A stretch of 64,000 nt of DNA from Dillenia suffruticosa (GCA_033439265.1 JAVTVX010000010.1:2046001-2110000); one strand, 5' to 3'. Shown: positions 35,701-48,480, counted from the stretch's first letter. A program made the numbers and translations. The notes: generated by a model not told the origin, from the letters alone.

Positions 35701-38700
35701 TGTTTATTATTTTTATTTTTTTTATTATGCATGTGAAAAAGCCACATGTAATTTTATTTTTTATTTTTATTTTTTTGTACCGGCTCATCAATGGTGGGGG
35801 CAATTTGCTAACGTTGAATAATAAGGAGCACTTTGCCACTTTTGAAAACTCAGGGACCAACTTGCAAATTTTGCAAACCACAGGTGGGTAAATTGCTGTT
35901 TTCCTAAAATATTAATAATGATATCAATATGTTAGTAGAAGTAAAATCCAACTTCCGCATTGGTTGGTAATTTGATACTGGAGTGATTTTCACAATCTTC
36001 AGTTTCATGCTTTGCGCGTATTCTTTCTTCCTGTCTATTATATGTTTTTCAATTATCAACAACCCTTGTTTGACATGTACAAGAAACATAACAGTGTTAT
36101 TACTTAATAATCTCTTTCTATTCCATGCAGGAGAGTATATATCCTTCAATGAGTTCAAACTATTACAAATATGAATCTTTTGAACTGGGCGATAATGCAT
36201 ATTTTGACAGCTGTATTGCTTATGAGGTCAATGATCATATGCCAATCATTGAAGAAGAAAGAAGGCCTTTGGAGAACTCTACAGTAATGAATGAACAGAC
36301 ATTGCCAGGTGTTACAAGCACGGGTGATACCGCAAGCACAAACAGAGATGCAGATCATGTTGAATGTAAGATATCTCGTACTGATGGTCTCTCTCTGTCT
36401 CTCTCTCTGCCTTGCCAATGTTGCAGGAGTCTGAGAAATAGATGGGTTGCATATATGATAAAATTATTATTAGGATCTAGGTACAGACAACTGGGAAGAT
36501 GAAGCAATTAAATGATATTTTGAGTTTCTTTTCATGCTGGGGGGCATTAAGAATACGTGTCGTGGCCGAGAAACCATTGGTTTAGAAGAAGCCATTATTT
36601 GGAGAAGCTTAGTTCATTATAGGCACCTTCATGATTCCATAAATTTTTTGGCTGTCATAAGACATTGTTTTGGCAGGATTCTGATGATAACTGTTGCATG
36701 CGTCCTTGTTCCCTGTCTAGATCTGTAATTATTGTTTTTGTTTATTTTATGATGTTGAACATTTTTGTTGTGTTACCTCTCTTAATATATTCCTTCTTTT
36801 TTCAGGCCCTCGGAGACAAAACAATGCCAGTGAATATCAGGTTGTGATGTTTAACCTGGTTTTAGTATTATTTTTTTTCCTTTTAATGTGGAGACAATTA
36901 ATACCATAGTTACAGATTGTTGATTGTGGCATAAAGTTTAAATTATTCATGCATGGACAACTTAACCTGCAAGTTAATAGAGCAAGATGTGGTGCATTTC
37001 AGTGAGCAGTATTTTGATAGTGATTGTCTTACTTTTCATCAAGCCCAAGTTTCTTCCCCATGGCATTTTTCACGGCACCTGTTATTTCTGGTTCAAGTCC
37101 CCTAGTTCAATGCTTAATTTGTAACCAAAGAATGATGAAATGGGAAAAATCACATCCTTTCAAGATAAGCTGTTTGTCTGTTAGTCATGTTTCCAACTAT
37201 CTCTGCTAAAAAGAAGTGTTATCTTCTTCGTAGACTACTAATGAAATGTTAATAAATTTTTCTAGTCATTTTGTACTAAAATTTTGTTAAACATTTTTTT
37301 TGTACGTATTTTGATTTTGCATTTATTTGTAATGCATATTTGTGCCTTTTCTATTCTTTTCTTTTCTAGGAATGCCCATTGGTCACATTATCTTTAACTC
37401 CGCTGTTTCTTTTTTGGGAATGATGCAGGCTATTTGGCAGGATAATATTGATCCTGACAACATGACATACGAGGTTTGAAGCTTTGTGTTCTGTTTTTTT
37501 TTTCTTTTTTACTCCTCTTCCTTTCTGTTGATCCTTATCTTTGAAAATGTCATGAAATGATATTATTTCATGAAAATGTGCATTAGTTTCTTGTAATATG
37601 AAGTGTGAAAGAGTTTTAATCTTATCAATTGTTTTCTCCTGTACATGAGGAAATCTGGTAGCACAGCAAGTTAATGAAGATGGTTGCACATAATATGCAA
37701 TTTTATTGAATTGAGGAGTGGGAAATCTGCTAGAACATTTTGGTAGGCCATGAAATATGCAATTTTAGAAAAAAAAAAGGTCTCTTTTTCTTTATATATA
37801 TAGGTAAAGAAAAGAAAAGAAAGTGAAGCTATGTAATCATTCTTTAGAATATTGGGCGTGTGAGAGGTCTCTCTCTCTAACAAGTGAAGAAAAGAAAGTA
37901 GTTGAATATAGGTTAGCAAAAGAGAGGGATCCCCATGTAATGTAAGTCCCTAAATGACCATATACTCTTTTACATGGAAGTATGGGATTATTATTTTGAA
38001 AGTAAATATGGTGGTCTAATATCTTGTTTTTAGAGAGCTTATTAACTTTTCTGCTCATTACCCTGTTGTGTTCACCACATCTTAAAGTATTTCACATTTA
38101 GGGAGAAATGGCTGGACCCTTCATAAATGACGTAAAATTCGGCCTGTGATCATATTTGAGCATCCTTATAACTCGGATGCATTGTTTCTTATAATTGCTT
38201 TGTAGGAAACATGGTTTTGCTGTCCTTTTTCTTGTGCTCTCCTTTAGCATGTTAGCAAATAAATCAATTTTAGTTAAATGATGAAATAAAACAATCCATA
38301 TATATGAAAATCAATACAAACTGAATATTAAGGTTATCGACAGAGTGGTTCCTAAGCCTTATGGTTCCACATCAATGCACGGATGGGGGTCGAATTTTAG
38401 AAATTTAACAATATGCATGTCAAGTATTATGTGTGCCTGCCTGCAACATTTTTTTTGCACCACGGGGGGAGGGTGCCATGCTCTGACCTCCTTTGAGTGC
38501 AGCATAACCATCCTCCTTGAAGTGTAAAACCTGAGACATCCTTACATAAACTTCTCCTATATAGTTTTATTTTACTAAAATTACTCATTCATCCTTCCCC
38601 TCATGCCAAACATACCTTAAAATTTAAGATCGTTTCTTATAATAGTTCTGTAAGTTTTGCCTGTTCTACAGGAGGTTTTATGTGCTGTATGTGCTGAATT

Positions 38701-40295
38701 TACCTGATAAATCTTACTTCCAGGAGTTACTTGAGTTGGGTGAAGTCGTTGGGACTCAGAGTAGAGGTCTTTCTCAAGAACTCATTTCATTGCTTCCGAT
38801 CTCAAAGTACAAGCGTGGCTTTTTCTCAAGAAAGAAGTCACGTAGTGAGAGGTAAGATTGAGATTCCTTTCTCTGTGCCTTTTTTTTTCATCTTGGAGGG
38901 GGTGTGTTTGGTTACAATTCTCTTGGGCTGTGTTATTGCAGCAGTAATACTGTTTAGTAGTTAGTTTTCTTGTGCTTCCTACTTCAAAGGAAGCCATAGC
39001 CTTAACCTTTAAGTTGTGTTGTTGTTGTGCACTGTATATCTAAAAAAAAGTAGCAGAAAATATTTTGCTCTATGAACATATATTTTTCTCTCCACCATAA
39101 ATAGTTTGTTGTTAGTTCATTAACGATTTCCAGAGGGTTGGTGAAACAGGTTGAGCTCATCTTGTGAGTAGAATGTAAAAGAAACTGTGCAGCTTTGCTT
39201 GCACTTTTGATGGGCCACCAATCCCTTTGCCAAGGATAGCCTCATTTGCCAGTGGTTTGAGGTGCTGTTCTTGAGCACGTCAATTGCTGGCATATCTTGT
39301 GCATAAGGAAACCCATCATGCCACATGTACTACACATGTTTGAGGAATTTCTGCTAATACATTAAGGAAAATTAGCTAGGGCTTTCTAACATGGCTTAAG
39401 CTCTTGGAGAAGTATTAAGAAGTTTGATTGTCATAACTGGGATTACGGTAAACTTGCAGTTTCAACGTCATTGTTAACAGGAGAGTGTTGCCCTTATGGG
39501 GATTCACAAACTACCCTTCTAATTGGAGGTTCACTAATTATTTGCCTCCCTGAACTTCATTACCCTCCGGACTAAAAGACTGTTAGCTGCATAGATCCAA
39601 TCTGTTGTGCTTGCATCCTGCCATGCAATTCTACAGTATGCAATAAAACCTAATTGGCTTAGTTATAGAATAACTGAATGCAGGCAAAATGAATAGTGTC
39701 TTGGCTGGTCCTTGATTGAAACTTCACATCTGGGCTGGTCCTTGCTTGAACTTAGTAACATGTCCTGCTGAGATGTTTGCTTTAGGAGGTTCAAAATGTT
39801 AGTCTACACAGGGAAGAAAGACGTGTTCTGTTGCATTGAGAATATGTCTTTGAATTATATTATCAAGCAAATTTTATTAATTGTACTCTGGATTCAAAAA
39901 CTGGGAAAGGTGGAAAAGAGTGCAACATCAACAAATGCAAGCCAGATGTGTGTTTCCACGTGTACTATTAGCTGCTTTTTGGGACCTAATAAATTTCCTT
40001 TTGCGGGGACAGGTGTGTGATATGCCAGATGGAATATAAGCGAGGAGAGAGGCGAATCACCCTGCCATGCAAACATATCTACCATGCTTGTTGTGGTACT
40101 AAGTGGCTAAGCATCAACAAGGTGTGGCATTTAGTTCCAACTTTGAAAAAGCTTGATAGTTCTGTTTCTTTCGGATAAAATGTCGTTGAATATGTAGAGA
40201 AGAAATATCTGGAGTTGACAATATTGTTTTATCAGGCTTGTCCGATATGTTACGCTGAAGTCTTTGGTAATGCAACAAAATACTCCACACTATAG
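32706..40295 (+). CDS. BB: BIG BROTHER RING-H2 E3 ubiquitin ligase, seven exons
   Basis: Exons 32706-32840, 36131-36365, 36806-36840, 37429-37473, 38724-38851, 40013-40121 and 40236-40295 join in frame to 747 nt, 248 residues, equal to my recollection of Arabidopsis BB. BB is an E3 ligase that limits organ size by restricting proliferation. The RING-H2 domain has all eight zinc ligands: C194, C197, C212, H214, H217, C220, C231, C234. The preceding MTYEELLELGEVVGTQSRGL (residues 147-166) and LSINK are characteristic of BB. The variable N-terminus begins MSWNTQMEVHYSGSPYSSTG. All introns are GT-AG. Intron 1 (3.3 kb) holds a transposon. The upstream in-frame TTG at 32697 is not a plausible plant start, so ATG 32706 is used. 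Confidence 0.95.
34813..35905. mobile_element. Non-autonomous TIR element in intron 1 of BIG BROTHER
   Basis: The left end AGGAAACTGCAATTTAC, then TTGTGGTTTGCAAAATTCGC and GAGTTTT...GTGGCAA, reappears inverted at the right end (about 35827-35905: TTGCCACTTTTGAAAACTC, TTGCAAATTTTGCAAACCAC, GTAAATTGCTGTTTTCCT). TIRs are about 75 bp. AAAATA flanks both ends (34807-34812, 35906-35911), a possible target-site duplication. There is no transposase. Since it lies in an intron, it need not disturb the protein. Confidence 0.75.
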
Positions 40296-40770
40296 AGGTA
40301 CTCCAACGGTGATGGTAAAGACGAAAGAGTTTCCCTTCGTTTCTTGTTATTCGTTGAGTTTGGGTTTGGTTTACTTTCTTCCACATTAAGTGTTGTTCTT
40401 TCTCTCTCTCTTGATTTTCCCACAGTTCCTCAAGTAAATTTGGCTTAGGTTTTGAACTTAGATGAAAATTCCTGAATTTGTAATATGGAATTTGATGAGT
40501 ATCTTAATTTCATAGAGAAAATCATCTTTTCATACCACACAATATGATTCACTTCTACCAAAATTTGGAAGATGTTTCTATTCAAGTGTAAGATTGTGAA
40601 TCATGTTCCACTCTCCATTGCATCTAGTTCTCATGCAAGGTGAATGGGAAAGCTTTGGTGGGATTATGGCACGGTAATGCCAATGTATGTTTATTGGTGA
40701 CTGGTGCATCGGAAGTGGAGGTGTTGATCTCATCCGAGACAAGATCCTTGTTTAACTAGAGAACCCTAAT
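40296..40770. other. 3' UTR and flank of BIG BROTHER
   Basis: Non-coding, T-rich, no further gene seen. Confidence 0.5.
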
Positions 40771-41157
40771 AGTGTCTATCTACTCTTTTAGCCCCAATTT
40801 TATGCTATTAATTCCCTTTGTCACAAAACTTCAACAAAAAATCTCGGAGGTGGCTGCACTTTGCAGGCAGCAGCGGCATTAATTTAATCAACCGTCTCCC
40901 TCTCTCTCCCCCGCACTCCAACCTGCTCCGGAAAGTCCAAAATCATGCTTGTAGCAGTGTCTATCTACTCTTTTAGCCCCAATTTTGTGCTATTAATTCC
41001 CTTTGTCACAAAACTTTAACAAAAAATCTCGGAGGGGCTGCACTTTGCAGGCGGCGGCAGCAGCAGCGGCATCAGCAGCAGTATTAATTTAATCAACCGT
41101 CTCCCTCTCTCTCCCCCGCACTCCAACAGGCACCGGAAAATCCAAAATCATGCTTGT
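40771..41157. repeat. Tandem duplication of ~185 bp
   Basis: AGTGTCTATCTACTCTTTTA starts copies at 40771 and 40956. Both run through TCTCGGAGG..GGCTGCACTTTGCAGGC, CCGTCTCCCTCTCTCTCCCC and a TCCAAAATCATGCTTGT end. Copy 2 has gained a GCAGCAGCAGC-type expansion. Near-identity suggests a recent event. Confidence 0.9.
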
Positions 41158-41526
41158 TTAAACCCTAAACCTTTATTGCTGAATCTTTGTTCTGACCTAA
41201 TTTGGCCTTCTGTGTGAAAATCTAAAATGAATCTATAGAAGCCATCATGGCGCCCTAAAGTGCCAAAGCTAGGAATCAAACGCAGGTCGCCCGGGTGCCC
41301 TCTGTGATTGAAATTGCTAGAAGACATTTGGGAACTCTGAGCTTTGATTAATGAGATTTGAATAACTAATTATTTAAATTTCAAATTACCCCAGCTGGAA
41401 AATAAGCAGCTTCAAATTTGAAAGGGGGGAAGTGGAAATAATAGAAGTGCAGGGGCCAAAATAGGAATATTTAATAAATAGAGTACAAATACTTTGGAGT
41501 TTGACCAATGTTATCTCGTTCAGCAT

Positions 41527-41727
41527 CTTTTTTTTTTTTTTTGGGTACCATGGTTAGGTCACCAATCCAGTATTTGGGGTTTCGTCCTGACTAATCTGGA
41601 TCGACTGTTTGTAGGGCCCAATTGAGGGGATAGGTCTTCTAGCGCTAATTTTTTCGTTCCCATGGGAATGAAACTCTCGACCATGATTAAAGGGCGTTAG
41701 TTTCCGAACCAACTGAGCTATTAGATA
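41527..41727 (-). mobile_element. tRNA-derived SINE
   Basis: Read on the minus strand: A box TAGCTCAGTTGGTT (complement of 41708-41721), B-box-like GGTCGAGAGTTTCATTCC (complement of 41665-41682), a ~120-bp body with CCAGATTAGTCAGGACG, and an A-tail (T-run 41528-41542 on +). This is the standard layout of a Pol III-derived SINE. A relative lies at 9672-9862. Confidence 0.7.
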
Positions 41728-41807
41728 TTTGTGCCAGCAGCATTTTTAGTATAACATAAATATGGAAGATATTGATAGATAGTTATTTTAGTGGAATATG
41801 ATGTTAA

Positions 41808-41937
41808 GTTTTTTAATCAAATTTTTGAGTTTGATTTGTGATTTGGATATGAAAAAAATTACGTTGAGAGAGTAGATGTTCGAATCGGATTAATTAGAAT
41901 ATGAATCTGAATATCGATGATATGAATTAAAAAAAAT
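41808..41937 (+). repeat. A-tailed dispersed repeat, copy 3
   Basis: AAAAAAATTACGTTGAGAGA, TTCGAATCGGATTAATTAGA, ATATCGATGATATGAA, then an A-run. It shares these blocks in order with the copies near 28.6, 42.9, 43.6 and 44.3 kb. Confidence 0.6.
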
Positions 41938-42880
41938 ATATAGAGTGTCTAAGGTTTTTTTTTTTTTTTTTTTTTTTTTCACACTTTTAACATTCAAGAT
42001 TCTACACGAGAATGATAAAACCTTAATCAAGTCTACACCAAATAGGTGGGAAATGTAAAGAATTGTAGTTAATTTATGCAACTCCATGGTTTGTCAATGT
42101 TAATACAAAAAGAATGCATTGACATCTTATCTGGGAACCGCCCTAATTGCGAACGTCAACCCAATTTTCAAGAATGATAGGCCTAGGAAAAATAATCTAA
42201 TTGAAATTGAAACTACTCCCCGGAATTTGGAACGCCCACTTAATGTGAAACCCATGTGCTTCCAATATTGAATGAGATATTTTCACATTTTAACTCCAAA
42301 GCTGGCGTATTTGACCTACAAGCGGGTCTAGCTAGATCAATACCTGCCCCCAAAAGAGAAGAAAAAAGGAAAAAAAAAAAAACCCAACATGGAGTAAAAT
42401 AATTGCAATAATTTTGGGATCAGTAAAATAATTCGTGTAAGATTAAACATCAGATTAGAGATTCTAGTCAAATCCACCTTCTCTCAAATGTCAAGGCGAG
42501 GCAAGAATTCACAAATTTGTATGAAATTGCTATCAGCCTTCCTCTTTAGTGGAAACCTCTCCTTCCCCCCCCCCCCCAAAAAAAAACCTAACATTTATGG
42601 AGAAAGCAATTTTTTTAAAAAAATTTTTCTCGTAAAAACTTAGATGGGTATGTCATGACAAATTTGTATTATGAAATTATGAAATGCAAAAAAAAAAAGT
42701 ATCAATAACATTTTCCCTTTTCCATTATCTAAATATCTCTATCCAGTAGCCATGAAATTCACTTTGAAGGCAGGGTGATATTAGAAAAGAAAAATGTTAT
42801 TCGCGATTCAGGCATCCAATTTACACAAAGGTAAATTCCTATGATTTGATTCCTACTGTATGATCGGCATAAAGTGTTAC

Positions 42881-43022
42881 ATTTTCTTAATTAAATCTTA
42901 TATTTAAAATTTTGAAATAGAAAAAATTACGTTAGGAGAATCGTTTCTTAAATATGATTTCGTAAATGCTCGAACTGAATTGAAGAGTATAATTCTGGAT
43001 ACCGGTGATGAAAAAAAAAAAA
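42881..43022 (+). repeat. A-tailed dispersed repeat, copy 4
   Basis: AAATAGAAAAAATTACGTTA, GGAGAATCGTTTCTTAAATA, GCTCGAACTGAATTGAAG, GATACCGGTGATG and a 12-A tail. Best-preserved 3' end of the family. Confidence 0.65.
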
Positions 43023-43599
43023 TTTGCATGCACTTAGTTTATACTTTTGGCTACCCTTACATTTTGTTTTTTAATGCAAGCCTGATAATGGAGGAGGTCT
43101 GAGTTGAATCAATCTAGGCCTAGTCAATTGAGTATCAAAAACAAGCCCAATGGGGACCAAAAAAAAAAACAAGCCCAATCAAGGGATGACAATTCGAATT
43201 TTTTTTGAAAATGTTTCCCATAGACCAGACCAGACCGTGGGCTGGTTTAGGCCATGAACTCTTGTCTATTTTCAACTGTTAATCAATTGGGCGTGTACGG
43301 ATGGTTCAGGCCTGTTCAATGAACCGTACGGAGACCGTTAAGTATAATCATCAACATTCTTTAAAACCTTCTTAAACCGGACCTTGGAACCATCCAAAAA
43401 ACCATGTGTCGAACAGATTTAGTGAAGGTGAAGGTTCAATGAACCGGCCCTTAACCACTGGTTCAAGGTTAAGAGTCATATATTTTGTTACTTTAAATTG
43501 GTGGATCAATTTCGATTGAAAGCCGGTTGAAACATATGGCTAAGTCTACCATTAAGGAAAGAGTGATCGAAGAGTACAAGAATATTGGTATGTGAGCTT

Positions 43600-43749
43600 T
43601 TTATTAAATAAAATCTCAAATTTAAATTTTATATAAGATAGAAAAATATTATTCTCAGAGAGGTTTATTTTTTAAAAATTTAATTTAATTTGAATCAAAT
43701 TTAATTGAATTTAATATATTTATTAAATATCATGATTTATTAAAAAAAA
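43600..43749 (+). repeat. A-tailed dispersed repeat, copy 5
   Basis: AAATTTAAATTTTATATAAG, CTCAGAGAGGTTTATTTT, GAATCAAATTTAATTGAA, AATATCATGATT, A-tail. Diverged, but the blocks are in the family order. Confidence 0.5.
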
Positions 43750-44300
43750 TATCAGTTATAATAAATTTTCAATACGAATGTCAACGTAACGTTTTGGTTA
43801 AAGTTGAAGTCATGATGTCAATAGTTTTTAAATTGATAATATAATAGATGACATTGTTAAGGGCCATTCAGAAATGGGAGTTACATTCTAATATCAATTT
43901 TTGGTTTTTTAATAATGATGGAAAAATTAACCACTATCTTTTATTTTATTTTATTTTTATTATACTGAAATTTAAAACTGAGATTATCGCATTGGAAAAA
44001 AGGAATTATGATCACTAAACTGTTTCAACGGAACACCACTATTTTATGTGTGTATCAGAAAACACACCAAGTATGAGCAATACTACAAACCACGTGGATT
44101 TGAACAAGTATATTGGGACTCAAAACCCTTTTAGTGCAATCTCCAAAAAAAAAAAAAAAATCAAAATTTAGACTTTTCCTTGAAAAATTTCATCCCCTAC
44201 TCGTTGAATTCCAATTTGGATGCATTTTTCATTCGGCAGGGTTGGTGAAGGGGAATAAGACAACCAACTTCTAATTGCCACGATGGTTGGATACTGATAC

Positions 44301-44446
44301 GCTTAAATAAAATTTTGAATTTGAATTTTGTGTATTACGAAAATAGGTATCGAAAGAGTGTTGTCATTTAATGATCTAACTCAGATTGAACTAAATTTAA
44401 TCGATTTCAATATAATTAATAGATACCGGTGATTTATAAAAAAAAA
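44301..44446 (+). repeat. A-tailed dispersed repeat, copy 6
   Basis: GAATTTGAATTTTGTGTATT, AACTCAGATTGAACTAAA, AGATACCGGTGATTTAT, then a 9-A tail. Confidence 0.5.
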
Positions 44447-44922
44447 TGGAATATGATAAAACTAATGCAGTCCGGCTTGCCCTTTTGTGTTTAATATTCT
44501 TAATTTTCCGATGTAGTTTTATTTCTTTTAAAGCTTTGGTGACCCATAATATGACACTTTTAGTTGCAAGGTTTGGTAAAAAACGTATGTAGAAATACAT
44601 ATATATAAAAATAAAACTGCACCCATGCACACACACACAGATATACTTTTTTATAAATTTCATCCAAACATCTTTTTATTTATTTAATAGAAATTTTAAA
44701 ATATTTTCTTATTATTATGTGGATTGAAAACTACTGCTTATGCTTGATATGTGATGCCCTATAGAAGACATGCTTCTCAACGGTGAAGGGAGTTGCAGCC
44801 CTAATGGTAGTGACAGCAAGGTTGATGTCATGGCAGAAAGAGTCGATTTCTAGTCTTCATTTTAATTTTGCAGCTACAGTTTAGACAATGATAGGTAGAA
44901 GTTAAAGTAATAAGTGATTATT

Positions 44923-45910
44923 TCTCTCTATATATAAAGCGCCTATAGGCGCTACTGTACATAACATTTCGGCCACCTTGGATGGTCATCCCATATTTTT
45001 AGGATCACAGTCTTTATTTTTTTAATTTTTTTTCATTTAGGTCATTCTTTTTTATTTTTTTATTTTTCGTTTAAATTCTTTGTCTTTTATGGATTTAGAT
45101 TTTTTCCATTTTGCTTTCTTTAGTCTCATAGATGGTTATCCATTTATTTTTAGATCATAGCTTTTTTATTTTTTTCAATTGAGTTCTTACTCTTTTTATT
45201 TTTGGACTCAGTTTTTTTCTCCTCTTAAGTCCTTCGTCTTTTCTAAATATAGGTTTTTCTCTTTTTATGCTCCACGAATGGTCGTCTTTTTATTTTTAGA
45301 CCACATTTTTAAAATTTTTTTTCATTCATAGTTTTTTCCCTTAATTTTTCGTCTTTTCTTGATACATGTTTTTCCTTTTTTTTTGGCCTCACTTTTTCAT
45401 TTAGGTTTTTGCTCTTTTTTTTTGACCTAGTCTTTATTTTAATTGAGTTCTTTGTCTTTTTTTGAATATAGATTTTCCCCCTTATTTTTTTGCCCCACGA
45501 ATGGTTATCAATTTATTTTTATAACATAGTTTTTTTTTTTTATTTTTTTTTCATTCAAGTCTTTGCCTTTTTTGTTTTTTGACCCCTTTCTTCCTCTCAA
45601 GTTCTTTGTTTTTTTTGATATAGGTTTTTCTCCCTTTTTTGGTCCCACCGATGGTCGTCCCTTAATTTCTTTTATCTTTTTACTCCACTTTTTACCATTT
45701 TTTTACCTCATTCATTCGCCTTTTTTAGAACTCGAGTGGTTAGATTCTTTTGTTTTCTTATCGCTAATATACGTCGTATTTTTCATTGATTTAGATAAAA
45801 ATTTAGTTTAAATATTAAGTTAATTATAAATTTAACTAGTATTTGTATAACGAAAAAATACAATCCACATTTTGAGGGCACCCCACACGTTAACACACGG
45901 CAATAACTTG
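44923..45910 (+). mobile_element. Helitron-like non-autonomous element
   Basis: Begins TCTCTCTATATATAAAG followed by the perfect 16-bp palindrome AGCGCCTATAGGCGCT (44938-44953). The other end has a decayed hairpin, CCCCACACGTTAACACACGG (45881-45900), which would be CCCCGCGCGTTAGCGCGCGG before CpG decay, then CAATAACTTG. Plant Helitrons start TC, carry a short GC hairpin near the 3' end, and finish CTRR. Here the terminal CTTG is off consensus and A/T target flanks are not clean. The T-rich interior contains about five diverged units starting GATGGTCRTCC / GAATGGTTATC (about 44980, 45130, 45276, 45496, 45649). No Rep/helicase is present. Confidence 0.5.
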
Positions 45911-46810
45911 TCTTTGATAAATAGCATTTCCCTTTCAAGATGTGCTTGTCGCATTTTTTTTTAAGAAAATCATATATGATAACAACATCCTAGTTGGTAT
46001 AAAACTGTGTTTCTTACAATAATTTTGATAAAAAGCCTTTACCAAAGAAAAATGCTAACTTATTGATTTTTGTGAATAACTAAAGTTGATGTTTACAAAG
46101 TTAAAAATGACATTGTAATCAAAGGCTAAAAAAAAAAAAAAAGATTTATGGTCTTAATCTCCTAATGAGACTACTCTATATATAGATCACTTTAGTTTTT
46201 AGTATTGTAGGTTAAAAAAGACAACAAAGGAATCTAAATTGAGCAATTTATAAAGTCACATCTCTTGAATTTGACATTTTTAGGAGAAATGATAATTTAA
46301 GTTGTAGTGAAATCGATATAAAACTTTTGAATTTACAATCTCAGAAGATGATGTATAGAACTTTCATATATGAATTCAAACCTCATAAGTTGACTTGTAC
46401 ATAGCAAAAGTCAACACAATCTTCTTGGGTTTAAAGAAAAAGATTCAGAAGTCAACTTCAGCAAAACATAAGTCGACATAATATTCCCGGGTTTAAAGGA
46501 ACAATTTAGAAATCTACATAATTCTCTAAAATGTTGACACAAATACCGTCATAAATTTCAAAAACTATAAAAGACGTTGGAGTGCATTAAATGCTACAAT
46601 CACTTCTTCACCTTCGGACTTATAATTACAACTTTCAATGCCTCAAGAGAACATAGACTATTGATCATAAAACTTATATTATATCTTGCTAGTTATAGTA
46701 CCTAAAAATGGGAGTTGAGTTTTATTTAGTGTATTTCTTGAAAATTTGCTTCAATCTCTTGTACACAATTTTTATTGATTCCCTTGTGAGAGTGTTTGAG
46801 CTAAAAGTGT
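45911..46810. other. AT-rich intergenic region
   Basis: No gene is seen. Short AAGTTGACTTG / AAGTCGACAT motifs at about 46385-46480 already resemble the LTR-like segment that follows. Confidence 0.45.
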
Positions 46811-48480
46811 TGAGTAAAGTAGGTTTTAATGATAATTAAGAGTAATTAAAAATAATTAAGCTTAATTATTTGAAAAATTAAAAGTTCAAAAAAATTTTTA
46901 AAATTGAATTTCAAATAAGCAAGTTGACTTGCATTATACACAAGTTGAGTTGCATACCTTGAATGCTTAGACTTAACTTAAGAAGTCAGCCCACTCTTTG
47001 CACAAGTCAACCTACCAAGTCATCAAGTTGACATTGCCATGGTCTCAAGTTGATCTAAGATTCAAAAATTTGAATTTTAACTAAGTATAGAACATCACAA
47101 GTTGACCTGAGAAATGAATAAGTTGTCCTGAGGTGAACAAGTCTCAGAAACCTATGTCTTTAACCAGACCTGCATAGGAGACCAAGTGGACCTTAGAAGT
47201 TCAAGTCTCAAAAGTGAAATTTGTAACATTATTAAATCAACTTATTAAGGTGACAAGCCGACTTGACCCCTAAACAAAAATAATGAGTCGACCCTGACTA
47301 AGTCGACCTGAGAGACTTGACAAGTCGACCCGCAAAAAGATAGTCTTAGAAACAAATTCTGAAACTTAATTGAGTTGACCTAAACACTACACAAGTAGAG
47401 TTGACTTATATGTTGTAATAGCATAAGTTGATCTGACAAATAGATAAGTGGACCTAACCTAGAAATAAAAAGAGTTTAAGTTGACTTAGTAATATATCAA
47501 GTCGACCCGAACATTACAGCTCTCAAAAATATGATTATGAAATATAAGTAAATTGATCTAAGGTTAGAATAAGTAGACCTATGCATAAAAAAGCATCAAA
47601 CTAACAATGTCTCAAGTCAACTCACATTTAGACAAGCCGACCCAGGGGAAACACAAGCTGACCTGATTATTTCATAGAATGCAAGCAAGACGATCCACGA
47701 CTAAATCAAATTGACCTGAGCATGGTAGAATACAAAGGCAAGTCGACTCACATCCTTGACAAGTCAACCCAAGCTTTTTAAAATTAAAAGATAAGTCGAC
47801 TCAAAGCCTTAACAGGTCAACATCGTATGAATAATAGATAAAAGCTTTAGAGAGATTGTACAAAATTAAATGTAAACCTCAACTACCACAACAGCATTTG
47901 TGATTGCATTTAATGTTCATAAATGAACCTCAACAACTAGATTAATGTCTCCAACTATAAATACAAATGATGAATGAAGGAAGAAGGTGGTTGATTGCTC
48001 AAAAACATTCTCTGAACTTCCAATGCTATACTCTGTTTTTCAGTTCATTTGCTGTTTTTTTTGTACTATCACGAACACATCTAAAGGTTAAAAGCTTCAC
48101 TTTGTGTTTCATTTTCGCTCCATAATCTTTGTAAAGACCAGAAGATTGGTTCTTCTTGATTTGAGTTTTAGTTGTAACGAGTGAAAGTGTGTTGGGTTTG
48201 CTTGTTCCTGGAAAAAAGAAGTATGATTATTTGGGGAAATACCTGTAAAGTTCTCTAGCACATTGGAAGCTAGTGTGTAAACTACTTTAGAATATTGGAT
48301 TAGAAAATCTAAGTGTAATCTGAGAGTGGACATACATCAGAGAGGTACAACCACTATAAATCTCGTGTCTTTTATTCCTTTCCTTCTCATCCTCTATTTC
48401 TAAATTTTCTTAAACTCTCTCTAAATCTTCAAAAAAATCAAAATTTAAAAGAGATAACCTATTCATTCTCTCTAAGTTAT
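46811..48480 (+). mobile_element. GTCGAC-rich LTR-like segment A
   Basis: Starts near TGTTGAGTAAAGTAGG...TTTTAATGATAATTAAG, like LTRs of plant Ty1/copia elements. The middle (about 46920-47830) has dozens of AAGTCGACCTGA-like motifs at ~30-60-bp spacing. It then has TATAAAT, and near 48320 AGTGGACATACATC...ACAACCACTATAAATC, a module typical of copia LTR 3' parts. No internal domains or second LTR adjoin it, so it is a solo LTR or fragment. Boundaries are approximate. Confidence 0.45.

Larger units (their letters stand above)
41938..44922. other. AT-rich intergenic region with repeat copies
   Basis: No gene is recognised. It holds three A-tailed repeat copies, homopolymers (C13 then A9 near 42567-42588), and unique-looking AT-rich DNA. 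Confidence 0.5.
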
